47,676 bases of DNA, from contig JAEOSF010000025.1 of assembly GCA_016840515.1 (NCBI GenBank), positions 1 through 47,676 of the forward strand. Direction: 5' to 3'. Below, piece by piece: positions 34,907 through 43,078 of the stretch. Below the pieces are notes generated by a model. That model was not told the origin of the DNA. It worked only from the letters and a program-made list of their open reading frames with translations, and made no database searches. Both the position numbers and the translations under genes were made by a program. How positions within the stretch are numbered: the stretch's first letter is position 1; the number at the start of each line of letters is the position of its first letter. The stretch comes from Candidatus Borrarchaeum yapensis. GTDB lineage: Archaea > Asgardarchaeota > Sifarchaeia > Borrarchaeales > Borrarchaeaceae.

Positions 34907-35308
34907 ATGATGAGAAGCTTTCGGAGATCTTCAAAAGGACAAGTCCTATTATTGTCTGCTATCATAGTTTGCATTCTTCTGTTCGCAGTAGGAGGCTTTC
35001 TTGCGGACGCTTCCACGAAGAGACCTCCAAGAGAAACAGAGGATATATACTTCGTATTTGCAAACATAAAAGCAGAAACCGAACAAGCTGGAGAACGTGC
35101 CTTACGTGATGATTCTGTATCTTATTTGAGCGATTGGACCGATAGAATAAATGCCTATATCGAAGAATTAGGCTACAGTGGATCTTTAAGTTATGAAGAT
35201 TGGACAAGGACCGCGGAAGAATGGTCCGTAGATTTCGTCTTTATTATGCAATCTACAGATACGATCTTACAAGATAGTTTCACTGCCAGTGTTCCCCCTG
35301 GCGGTTAA
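34907..35308 (+). CDS. Pseudopilin-like protein with SKGQ signal
   Basis: This 133-residue protein has N-terminus MMRSFRRSSKGQVLLLSAII with one membrane helix to about residue 32. The KG|Q junction fits class III processing as in the previous gene. The external part has a tryptophan-containing acidic segment (YEDWTRTAEEWSVDF) and ends in VPPGG. It is the smallest pilin-like protein in the cluster. An 84-bp gap follows, long enough for an internal promoter. Confidence 0.65.
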   Translation: MMRSFRRSSKGQVLLLSAIIVCILLFAVGGFLADASTKRPPRETEDIYFVFANIKAETEQAGERALRDDSVSYLSDWTDRINAYIEELGYSGSLSYEDWTRTAEEWSVDFVFIMQSTDTILQDSFTASVPPGG

Positions 35309-35392
35309 ATACATATAATTAAAACATGCTTTATCCAAATGATACAAATATAATCGAATGCATCGAAGAAATGATTCCACGAGAGGATAGCA

Positions 35393-36316
35393 ATGAAAAA
35401 ATTCCTGAAAAGTAAAAAAGGAGTAAGCCCCGTCATTTCAACGATATTAATCTTCAGTATATTAATGACAGGAGTCATTTTCACCTATAGTTGGGGGCTT
35501 CCTCTTGTTCTAAACTTTCAGGATAAATCAGAAGTAAATGATGTAGAAAATCAGTTTTATGAACTTGATCGAAATATTAAAATTGTGACACATGAAGGTG
35601 ATGGTGCTACAAGAGCTACTCAATTTGAATTCAAAAATGGTTTACTGAACTACACGAGTAGTAGTAATTTCAGTCTTATCTTGGTATCTGGTGATCTTCC
35701 TTCTGATCCTTCCGACCTAGATCCAGATGCTATAATCAGAGGTCATGATGCTTCTGGTATACCTGATCTTGGAAGAATGTCTTATGTTGTGCGGAGTTCA
35801 ATGGGCGATCTTGCGATAAATTCTAGCACTGCTATAACTGGAGCGGTAGATGCGTATCCAATTTTAAATGTGACGGAAGGAGCACGCGATGCTGGGCTTT
35901 ATCCGGCTTTCGAAGAAGCTGATCAAAACATGGATGTTACTAGGATCGTATATTCACGTCCAGAATTATCGCTCTATTCTGTTGACCTGGAGTATCGCCC
36001 CATGATCATAATTAGAGCTCACGAATCAGGCAGCGGGAGAATCGATCGGCTTGATGTGGAGCTACATTTAATTGAATTATACAATGTTGGTTCTTTTCCC
36101 GAAATTGGATCCACAAAAATAATCGTGAAACGTGTAGAAATCACACGCGATGCATGGTCAAGTGTTACGACCAATATTCAACACCAAGATCAAGTTTATC
36201 TATATGCACTTGTTGATGGAGTATACCAGAAACTCACACTCGATTTTGAGGTTACTGGAGGCTTTGAATTTCGCCACCGTAGTGTAATCACACGAATACA
36301 AATTTATGATGCTTAA
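35393..36316 (+). CDS. Archaeal pilin-like protein (KKGVSP type), first of a pair
   Basis: This 307-residue protein has the hallmark archaeal pilin N-terminus SKKGVSPVISTILIF and one helix to about residue 38. An extended ectodomain follows, rich in acidic residues and beta strands, with NYTSSSN and NSS sequons for N-glycosylation. The segment LRRSSMG-like VVRSSMGDLAINSSTAITGA is shared with the next gene (LRSSMSELPIQGSRSFTGA), as are YSRPELSLYSVDLEYRP and NYTRPSFGIYHVYLEYRP. The two are therefore ancient tandem duplicates and probably partner subunits. Its last bases overlap a possible early start of the next gene. Confidence 0.75.
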   Translation: MKKFLKSKKGVSPVISTILIFSILMTGVIFTYSWGLPLVLNFQDKSEVNDVENQFYELDRNIKIVTHEGDGATRATQFEFKNGLLNYTSSSNFSLILVSGDLPSDPSDLDPDAIIRGHDASGIPDLGRMSYVVRSSMGDLAINSSTAITGAVDAYPILNVTEGARDAGLYPAFEEADQNMDVTRIVYSRPELSLYSVDLEYRPMIIIRAHESGSGRIDRLDVELHLIELYNVGSFPEIGSTKIIVKRVEITRDAWSSVTTNIQHQDQVYLYALVDGVYQKLTLDFEVTGGFEFRHRSVITRIQIYDA

Positions 36317-36326
36317 AAGGAGTGAC

Positions 36327-37097
36327 GTGACAAAATTGAGACTAACTAAACGTAAAGATGCGGTTAGCCCTATTGTAGCAACAATACTACTCACGGCAAT
36401 TATGGTCGGAGGTATTACAGTAGCATACTCTGTAGGAGCTCCTCTCGTCACAGATTTTCAAGATAGGTCAACCGTTAACAATGTAGTTAACGATCTTTAT
36501 GTAGCCGACAGTAATATCAGAGCTACTATACACGATGGGGTAGGTGGACAAAGAGTCACACAGTTCTCACTTGATCGTGGGTCACTTCATTTTGACGAAG
36601 GAACGAATGCATCTCTAGAGATAAGAGGCCCAAGTCCTGAGTATTTGACGATTGGAACAGTAGGTAGTCTAAGATATAGACTAAGGAGTTCAATGTCCGA
36701 ATTACCTATACAAGGTAGCCGTTCTTTTACTGGTGCTATTAGCCAGTTTGTATATACTAATGATACAGCTACGAATAGCGAAATTGCCGTAATTAATTAT
36801 ACAAGACCTTCATTTGGTATATACCATGTCTATTTGGAATATAGACCAAGACTCTACATAGATGATGATACTCAGACTCTCTACATCTATACTATTCGAC
36901 TAATTGATGAAGATAATAGTTTTCCCCTTGTTGGATCACCAAGAATTACTTCTAACTTTGTAAATCTGACAATTGTAGAATCAAATTACAACGTAGGCGC
37001 TAACTGGGCTGTCTACGAAGGTGAAACGCAGATAACTGCTCAAAGAGCTTATAATAGTATAACCGTAAAAATATTGTATTATTATGTTGAAATTTAA
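36327..37097 (+). CDS. Archaeal pilin-like protein (AVSP type), second of a pair
   Basis: This protein of about 256 residues has signal KRKDAVSPIVATILL and one membrane helix. The ectodomain is homologous to the preceding protein (DGVGGQRVTQFSLDRGSLHF against DGATRATQFEFKNGLLNY). The frame also contains ATG 36306, overlapping the upstream stop. I prefer GTG 36327 because AAAGGAG stands just before it and the signal peptide length is then normal. It has several N-glycosylation sequons (NAS, NYT, NLT). Confidence 0.73.
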   Translation: MTKLRLTKRKDAVSPIVATILLTAIMVGGITVAYSVGAPLVTDFQDRSTVNNVVNDLYVADSNIRATIHDGVGGQRVTQFSLDRGSLHFDEGTNASLEIRGPSPEYLTIGTVGSLRYRLRSSMSELPIQGSRSFTGAISQFVYTNDTATNSEIAVINYTRPSFGIYHVYLEYRPRLYIDDDTQTLYIYTIRLIDEDNSFPLVGSPRITSNFVNLTIVESNYNVGANWAVYEGETQITAQRAYNSITVKILYYYVEI

Positions 37098-37114
37098 TAT
37101 GAGGATAGATTGAA

Positions 37115-38014
37115 ATGCCACACGAATGGGTATCAACTCTTACCGTAATGGCACTTAGTGTACTTGTTCTCTCATCGGTTACATTAACTACGCAACAGTA
37201 CGTATTCAATTTAGAGGATGCATTAGCAGAGGATAAACTACAAGACCTTACAGATGAGATTGCAACAAAAGTTATTTCACTCTATAACTTTGGACATAAA
37301 AGTGACGCTGACCCTTCGGACTCAGATCCTATTATTGATGTTGCTAATACTAGATTAACATTATTAGAGCGAACAATAGGCAATTCTTTTTACCGTGTAG
37401 TATTAAATAATTCTACTGGTACTGTTGAAGCCTATTTATCAAATGACCCAAGTGTTAGGGCCAGTACATCCCTTCAAGGAATCAATCATCAAATAGATCT
37501 GAGTGGGGATTCATGGAGTGGCAATAATACCTTTATTTGGTATCAAAAAAGGCTTAATCAAAAGGATTTGATTTCAATAAATAACGGCGTGTTCGAGTTT
37601 TTCCAGTTACAACTAACAAGTGAACTAGGCGATATGTTTATTCTCAATCTATTTCCAAATCCAAATAGATACGCAGAATTAGCCATGAATATAACTAATA
37701 TTGGCACAAATGATGTTGATGTTTATTGGATTGAGCTTAGCGCTGAAGGAGGAAGTGCCTATTATAATTTAGGTATGGACGATCCTCCATCTTCATGGTG
37801 GACAATAGAAGCTGGAACGCAAGAGACGTTTTATTTATATTTTGGACCTACAGGTCAAGGCGGACCGCCGTATATTGATTTCTACGATGCCGATGCATTT
37901 CCCAATTTCTTAGACCCAGGTGACGAACTAACAATAATCTTCTATTTTGATCAAGTTTCATTAGCTGACCTAGATTCATCAAGTAGCCAAGACATTACAG
38001 TAACGCTTCCTTAA
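37115..38014 (+). CDS. Membrane-anchored secreted protein ending the pilus cluster
   Basis: This 299-residue protein has N-terminus MPHEWVSTLTVMALSVLVLS, an immediate membrane helix with no basic leader and no KKG-type site. It could be a signal anchor or a pilin with an almost absent leader. The ectodomain is strand-rich and acidic, with sequons (NNS, NST, NNT, NIT) and an Ig-like C-terminal part (PNRYAELAMNITNIGTNDVD, GDELTIIFYFDQ). The gene lies 17 bp after the pilin pair. A strong T-tract after its stop closes the cluster. Confidence 0.65.
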   Translation: MPHEWVSTLTVMALSVLVLSSVTLTTQQYVFNLEDALAEDKLQDLTDEIATKVISLYNFGHKSDADPSDSDPIIDVANTRLTLLERTIGNSFYRVVLNNSTGTVEAYLSNDPSVRASTSLQGINHQIDLSGDSWSGNNTFIWYQKRLNQKDLISINNGVFEFFQLQLTSELGDMFILNLFPNPNRYAELAMNITNIGTNDVDVYWIELSAEGGSAYYNLGMDDPPSSWWTIEAGTQETFYLYFGPTGQGGPPYIDFYDADAFPNFLDPGDELTIIFYFDQVSLADLDSSSSQDITVTLP

Positions 38015-38019
38015 GATGA

Positions 38020-38045
38020 TTTTTTTCCTTTTTTTTTAATTTTTC
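38020..38045 (+). terminator. T-tract terminator at the end of the pilus cluster
   Basis: Runs of six to nine T (TTTTTTTCCTTTTTTTTT, then ATTTTT) begin a few bases after the last stop codon, at the boundary between plus- and minus-strand genes. Confidence 0.6.
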
Positions 38046-38110
38046 AGTGGAAACTCCCTTCCCCCAAGTGGAGTAGTTCACTATTTAATAATGCATTTGT
38101 TTTACACGTT

Positions 38111-39331
38111 TCAGCTATAGAATGAGAAAATGTGTTCAATTATCGTTTGAACCGCATTAAATTTTAGAGCCTGTTTTCTAATTGCCTTTGCTTTGTTCCC
38201 AAAAGAGGCCGTGGTTAAAATAGTGTTTATTGCATTCAAAAGTGATTTTTTGGATACATGTGACTGAGAAATGACTAGACCAAGACCAAGATTGTTGATA
38301 GAGCGCGCGTTATCTATTTTTTCTGTATGGGCTGGTGCGGGGATGATAACCATTGGTTTTCCGAAATATATGCATTCTGAAGTTGTATTGTGCCCTCCTC
38401 TATGGATTACCATATCACATATTCTATAAAGAGGCGTTCTCTTTTCAATCCAGCCGTAAATTTTAACATTTTCACAAATTATTGGTTTAAAGTTTTTACT
38501 TCCAATTGTCATAAAAACTTGAAATTCTTTTGGAAATGATTGAAAAATCTCTTTCAGTTTTTCAGTAATCACTTTCTTCTCTCTAATTGTCCCACTTAAA
38601 CCGCAGTAGATAAGAGGGCGATTATCTAAACTAAAAGAACGTTTAATAGCGAGATCGCTGGAATTTTCAAAGAGCATCTCAGGAGTTATATCGATTAAAG
38701 GACCTATGAATTCGACTCGGTTATAAAAAGAAGAATATACATGCATCTGTGATTTTGCTATCGTAAATGGATAGGGAAAGTCAGGAACATATATTTTTTG
38801 GCTTCTTCGCCATATTACACTTAGACATGCTACAAGGCCGTATTCTAACAACTTTTTAAGAATTTTTCTAATTTTTGAAAGCTCTGTTATATGAGGTATT
38901 ATAATCTTCAGTTGTTGCAATACAAGAAGACAAGTTCGACCAAGAAGCCATGATGCAATAACTGTGGATAGACGAGAATCTGTAACAATGATGTCTGGAT
39001 TGATGCGTTTAATTAATCTTATTTCTTTACAAATTTGTCTAAACATGGCTGAGATATGCACTATTGGTCGTGTTGTGGTTTTTACAAAATCAGGAGCACC
39101 GTCTGGTAATTCATAATATTTTATTGCAGGTCCTCTTTCAACAGGAAAATTGTAGGACTTTACAAAATTTACTGCTTCTCCATTAGTAGAAAAGAAACAA
39201 AATGCGCCAAGGTCACGTAGTTGCCTAGCTATAGTAATTAAGCGACCAGCATGACCTAATCCAATGCCGCATGGTGCAAAATAGATTTTTGGTCGCATAT
39301 TTGGTTTAAAGCTGGGAATTTTCATGGTCAT
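38111..39331 (-). CDS. GT-B glycosyltransferase (MurG/UGT-like)
   Basis: This 406-residue enzyme has two Rossmann domains. The N-terminal GIGLGHAGRLITIARQL is typical of MurG/GT28-like donors, and the C-terminal VIHRGGHNTTSECIYFGKPM and IPAPAHTEKIDNAR bind the nucleotide sugar. A basic hydrophobic patch around 135-175 suggests membrane association. A likely role is adding sugar to a lipid or surface glycan. Its ATG overlaps the AMMECR1 stop codon (ATGA), indicating translational coupling, although the two functions are not obviously linked. Confidence 0.82.
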   Translation of the reverse strand: MTMKIPSFKPNMRPKIYFAPCGIGLGHAGRLITIARQLRDLGAFCFFSTNGEAVNFVKSYNFPVERGPAIKYYELPDGAPDFVKTTTRPIVHISAMFRQICKEIRLIKRINPDIIVTDSRLSTVIASWLLGRTCLLVLQQLKIIIPHITELSKIRKILKKLLEYGLVACLSVIWRRSQKIYVPDFPYPFTIAKSQMHVYSSFYNRVEFIGPLIDITPEMLFENSSDLAIKRSFSLDNRPLIYCGLSGTIREKKVITEKLKEIFQSFPKEFQVFMTIGSKNFKPIICENVKIYGWIEKRTPLYRICDMVIHRGGHNTTSECIYFGKPMVIIPAPAHTEKIDNARSINNLGLGLVISQSHVSKKSLLNAINTILTTASFGNKAKAIRKQALKFNAVQTIIEHIFSFYS

Positions 39332-39939
39332 CTCTGTTTTAAAGTTCTCTTAACAACTTGACCTTTTGGCTTGGTTTCTTCAAAAACCTCTGCCTGAAAT
39401 CTAGAAATCTCCACATTTTCATCACAGATCCATTCATCCGGAGTTAATCCTGCTTTAACACAACATTGTGACAGAAATTGTTCCTCATTCCAGTCCCAGT
39501 CTACCGCAACTTGTGGTAGTAAAAGTCCTGAGAAAAAATCTTTTCTGACTATTAATCCATCTTTGCCGACTTCAATTTCGTTTGGATAGTCTTTTGGATC
39601 TTTTACTTCGATTTTTTCTGGAGGAGTTAGAACTGTGATTTCAATTAGAAGGTGATTCAGTTCTTTACGAGTTACTGGGGGAAATCGGGGGTCTCTAGTA
39701 GCAGCATTTATCGCTGAGCCTATTGTAGCCTTTATCAATGGAAAAACTGGCTCTGGATATCCTATACATCCCCTAAGATTGCCTTCTAAAGTATGAAGTG
39801 ATGTAAAAACACCACATTTCCGGGTTAACTTCTCAGGTGCATCTATAGGAGGCTTAATTTCTTTACCAGTTTCAAGATATGATTCCATAGATTTCCTAGC
39901 CAATTTTATGAGATATTCTCCATCTTGGAGCTCAAACAT
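39328..39939 (-). CDS. AMMECR1 domain protein
   Basis: This 203-residue protein of the AMMECR1/TIGR00296 family is conserved in archaea and eukaryotes; its biochemical function is unknown. The hallmark is LRGCIGYPEP, preceded by RKCGVFTSL, with later motifs INAATRDPRFPPVT and LLPQVAVDWDWNEEQFL. Length is normal. Archaeal copies are often near MEMO or radical-SAM genes; none are seen here. It is coupled to the glycosyltransferase by a four-base overlap. Confidence 0.92.
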   Translation of the reverse strand: MFELQDGEYLIKLARKSMESYLETGKEIKPPIDAPEKLTRKCGVFTSLHTLEGNLRGCIGYPEPVFPLIKATIGSAINAATRDPRFPPVTRKELNHLLIEITVLTPPEKIEVKDPKDYPNEIEVGKDGLIVRKDFFSGLLLPQVAVDWDWNEEQFLSQCCVKAGLTPDEWICDENVEISRFQAEVFEETKPKGQVVKRTLKQR

Positions 39940-39986
39940 TTCTAACTCACCTTCACCTTGCCTGCATCTTTATGAAACCTTTTAGT

Positions 39987-40496
39987 TTAAATAGATGAGC
40001 CGATCTCTTCAATTATCTTCCTCATCGATTCGTAATGCTTTCCAATCCAATAAATCTTCCTGCACTGAATACATTGCCAAAATTGATCATATCTTGTGAA
40101 CGTTGAAGACGGGATTTTTGATCGAATACTTTCTTTTTCAACGGAGGTTATTTTACCATTACAGAGTGGACATCGTGAACTGGATGGATCTATATCAAAT
40201 TGTATATTAAAAGTCTTTGAAAGGAATGCTAATACTTCACTATTCGAACTTGCAGGAATCAATACCGAGTTTAATTCTTCTCTTATTGCCTGCTGATGTA
40301 ATTTCTTATCTCTTGTAAGTAAGAATCTGTTTTCGCTGCGAGTTCTCTCTAGCAATTCTTCGTCAGACACAATTTTAAAATAGAGTGTATCGAGTCCAAC
40401 AAGTCTTAACCACCGTGCCAAACGTCCGAGCATTGAATCTACAACGAATTTAGGGGACAATTTTTCCAACTTTTGCACTCTCTTGTATTTGCTCAT
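39987..40496 (-). CDS. Mut7-C RNase (DUF82) domain protein
   Basis: This 169-residue protein combines a PIN-like nuclease fold (FVVDSMLGRLARWLRLVGLD, then FLLTRDKKL) with a C-terminal zinc ribbon (RCPLCNG...CIQCRKIYW, GKHYESM). The acidic residues expected in the PIN active site (Asp in VVDS, TRDK) are present. RNA cleavage is the family prediction. The ATG lies 47 bases inside the dihydroorotase gene. GTG at 40478 or a TTG nearer FVVDS would shorten the overlap. Confidence 0.83.
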   Translation of the reverse strand: MSKYKRVQKLEKLSPKFVVDSMLGRLARWLRLVGLDTLYFKIVSDEELLERTRSENRFLLTRDKKLHQQAIREELNSVLIPASSNSEVLAFLSKTFNIQFDIDPSSSRCPLCNGKITSVEKESIRSKIPSSTFTRYDQFWQCIQCRKIYWIGKHYESMRKIIEEIGSSI

Positions 40497-41796
40497 CCTG
40501 CATGACTATTTGCCCATTTACTATTGTCATTGAGGGAATAGCACGGATTTCATATCCCTTAAATGGAGAAAATTTCGCTTTTGAGTAAAAATCATCTGGA
40601 TTTATTTTCTTTCTGATCTTTGTGTTTATTATGGTTAGATTTGCGATATATCCTTCCTCAATTTTTCCGGTGTTACCAAGATTAAATATCTGTGCAGGTC
40701 TTTCCGCTGTGAGCATAACAAAGCGATCTAGTGAAAGACGGTCACGTAATACTTCCGTCATCATTAATGGTACTAGTGTTTCCACTCCAGGTATGCCTGA
40801 GGGTGCTTCTGAAAAAGACTTAGACTTCTCAAAAAGTGAATGGGGTGCATGATCACTAGCTAAAATATCGATTTCACCCTTTCTTAGCCCTTCCCATAAC
40901 CCATTCACCTCTGTTTGTGAACGGAGTGGAGGGAGCATTTTTCCCCAACTTTTCCATTTGAATATATCGTCTTCAGAAAGCAATAAATGATGTGGTAATA
41001 CTTCGCAAGTAATATGTGGATTTAATCCCCGTTCTTCCTTAATTGTTTCTAAACTTTGTTTCGTAGTTATATGGCAAATATGCAATTTGTTTTTAGATAC
41101 TAATGAGAGATTGCAAAATCTTTTTATTGATTCTATTTCGGATTGTGTGTCGTGAGTTCTTAAAAAGTCACTAATCTGTTCTTTTTCATCAATAAGAAGC
41201 GATATTTGCTTCTGATCCCCTTTGAATGTATCAGGATGAATGCATATAGGAAGATTATATGATGAAACCACTTTAAGAAATTCCAAGAGCACATTATCAT
41301 CATTTAAATCTACTGAAGAAATAGGCATATGGGGATATATTTTAAATCCAACAGTCTTTTCCCTGACTAGATTTTCTATATCATCTATTGATTCAGGTAG
41401 TCCTGAAAAAAATCCAACATTGGTAAAAATATTGTCTTTGGCCTGTTGTTTTTTCTCTTGTAATCGTATAGCATTGATTGTTGGTGGCTTAGTATTTGGC
41501 ATATCTAGGACGGTGGTCACTCCGCCCATAGCCGCAGCTTTTGTACCTGTCAGAAAGGTTTCCTTATATGCTAATTGAAAATCTCTTAGATGAACATGGG
41601 CGTCAATAATACCTGGTATGACTAACTGACCATTTAGATTTAGAGTTGTGTCAACTTGTGGGAGTTTTGGTTCTTTCCCTATCTTTGTTATTACACCATC
41701 TTCTATCACAAGTCCGCCACTTAAAAGAGCGTGGCGAGTAAAAATTTTTGCATTGATGATTTTAAGAGAGGTCTGCAAACAAGATCCTTTCCACAA
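40450..41796 (-). CDS. pyrC: Dihydroorotase, type I
   Basis: This enzyme cyclises carbamoyl aspartate to dihydroorotate in pyrimidine synthesis. Metal ligands and catalytic residues are intact: DAHVHLRD, carbamylated Lys in VGFKIYPHM, His in CIHPD and ICHIT, and Asp in ASDHAPHS, with substrate motif NTKPPT. Length (448) suits the class I group. The frame starts at TTG 41796, but a TATA-like ATATATTT at about 41805-41812 predicts transcription near 41783, which favours the second TTG at 41778. The next gene, Mut7-C, overlaps its end. Confidence 0.93.
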   Translation of the reverse strand: MWKGSCLQTSLKIINAKIFTRHALLSGGLVIEDGVITKIGKEPKLPQVDTTLNLNGQLVIPGIIDAHVHLRDFQLAYKETFLTGTKAAAMGGVTTVLDMPNTKPPTINAIRLQEKKQQAKDNIFTNVGFFSGLPESIDDIENLVREKTVGFKIYPHMPISSVDLNDDNVLLEFLKVVSSYNLPICIHPDTFKGDQKQISLLIDEKEQISDFLRTHDTQSEIESIKRFCNLSLVSKNKLHICHITTKQSLETIKEERGLNPHITCEVLPHHLLLSEDDIFKWKSWGKMLPPLRSQTEVNGLWEGLRKGEIDILASDHAPHSLFEKSKSFSEAPSGIPGVETLVPLMMTEVLRDRLSLDRFVMLTAERPAQIFNLGNTGKIEEGYIANLTIINTKIRKKINPDDFYSKAKFSPFKGYEIRAIPSMTIVNGQIVMQDEQIQESAKVGKIVP

Positions 41797-41838
41797 CTCT
41801 CTAAATATATAAGAAACGATTTGAACCTTTATCAGTCT

Positions 41839-42657
41839 TTAATCTGTTTGAAATTTATTAGCAACTAATTCAGTCATATCTGTTTTTGTCACAATCCCTA
41901 TTAGGTCCTCAGATTCATCAAACACTGGTATCCCTTTTAATCCTTCGTTTAACATGAATTCTGCGGCTTCAGATACTGTTGCATCTGGTTTCAGAGAAGG
42001 AGGTGCCGTATTCATAACTTGATTCACTAAAAAATGGCGTATGCGTTCATTCTGGTGGTGTTTAGGGGTGGCTTCCCTGAACCTTGCTAAAGCCTTAGCA
42101 ATTGAGTTATAATCTACAATTCCTACTAATTCACCTTCTTCAAAAACTGGCAGAGTACTAACTCTATTCTCAAACATAATTTTGCGTGCGTGAATTACCC
42201 TGTCTGTCGAATTTATATAATAGGGATTTTGTGTCATAATTTGACTAACTTGGATTGTATCAACTTTTGAGCAAAGTCGTACCATATCCATCTTTGTAAT
42301 TATTCCAACTAGCTCTTCTGTCTCATCTGTTTTTATTGTCACGGCTAAAGAACCAATCTTTTCTTTTAACATTAGATTCGCTGCATCTTCAACATCAATA
42401 TCCGATTCAGTTGTGATTAAATTTGTAGACATAGCACTGGAAATATGGAGTCCTGCTGGGCTTATTCTCTCGGTTTTAGTTGAACCTAGTCTATCCGCAA
42501 TGTCTCTTATACTAATGATCCCCACCAATTTATCGTCATCAGTAACAATTATGTGCGCAATTCCATTCTTCTCCATCTTTTCTAAGGCGTCTGAAAGGAG
42601 TTGATCCTTGTCTATCGTAAAAACTTTATTATCCTTCAATATAGCTTCGATTTTCAT
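41839..42657 (-). CDS. Protein with four CBS domains
   Basis: This 272-residue protein consists of four CBS repeats, each ending in the pattern LVGIISIRDIADRL, LVGIITKMDMVRL, LVGIVDYNSIAKA or LIGIVTKTDMTEL. Two Bateman modules result, which bind adenosine ligands such as AMP, ATP or SAM. No catalytic domain is attached, so it probably regulates a partner. An SD-like GGAGGA precedes the ATG. A 242-bp mobile element sits 79 bp upstream, between it and thiI. Confidence 0.87.
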   Translation of the reverse strand: MKIEAILKDNKVFTIDKDQLLSDALEKMEKNGIAHIIVTDDDKLVGIISIRDIADRLGSTKTERISPAGLHISSAMSTNLITTESDIDVEDAANLMLKEKIGSLAVTIKTDETEELVGIITKMDMVRLCSKVDTIQVSQIMTQNPYYINSTDRVIHARKIMFENRVSTLPVFEEGELVGIVDYNSIAKALARFREATPKHHQNERIRHFLVNQVMNTAPPSLKPDATVSEAAEFMLNEGLKGIPVFDESEDLIGIVTKTDMTELVANKFQTD

Positions 42658-42736
42658 CGGTTTTTATCCTCCAGAATATCATATTGTATTTCGTTTGATG
42701 AGTATTAAACCTTCATACAGTAACAAATTCTGTATC

Positions 42737-42978
42737 GTGAACTACCATCCAACAAGTTGAATGGCTTCCTGGATCATTCATCTCCCAGCGGAGCATGTCA
42801 AACAGGCTCTACGGACAGTCCCTGCCCTGAACTTGATGGTAATTTGAGAACTAGCGAGTGTGACCTCAGCTCAATTCTACTTACTCTCTAGGTGCAAATA
42901 CCTATTTAAAGATTGTAGACTGTTGTAAAAGTGAAAACACGCACTTCATCCCCCCAACACGTTGGAGGGTCTTCTTGC
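42737..42978 (-). mobile_element. tnpB-less miniature IS200/IS605-type element with both ends
   Basis: Read on the minus strand, its left end (GCAAGAAGACCC, then hairpin CCAAC-AC-GTTGG) is followed by TTTTCACTT at 42937 and CTTTAAATAGG at 42911. The same landmarks occur at the same spacing in the tnpB element at 5619 (TTTTCACTT 5664, CTTTAAATA 5691). The other end is hairpin CCATTCAA-CTTG-TTGGATGG (42745-42764) followed by TAGTTCAC, matching that element's TAGTTTAC. The 135 bases between hold no frame but could be an omega-RNA scaffold. It abuts the TATA box of thiI. Confidence 0.62.
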
Positions 42979-43078
42979 GAGACACTTATAAAAACGTAAC
43001 TAGTTTCTCATCAAAATCTTTTAGAGGTTGTTTCTTTACTGTTATGAAATTTATCTAACAAACTATCTTTGTGATTTA

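Noticed and set aside
28195..38014. Archaellum (fla/arl) operon
   Set aside because: No FlaH, FlaF, FlaG or FlaX is recognisable, and the F-domain platform is encoded by two genes. A pilus or Tad-like machine fits better.
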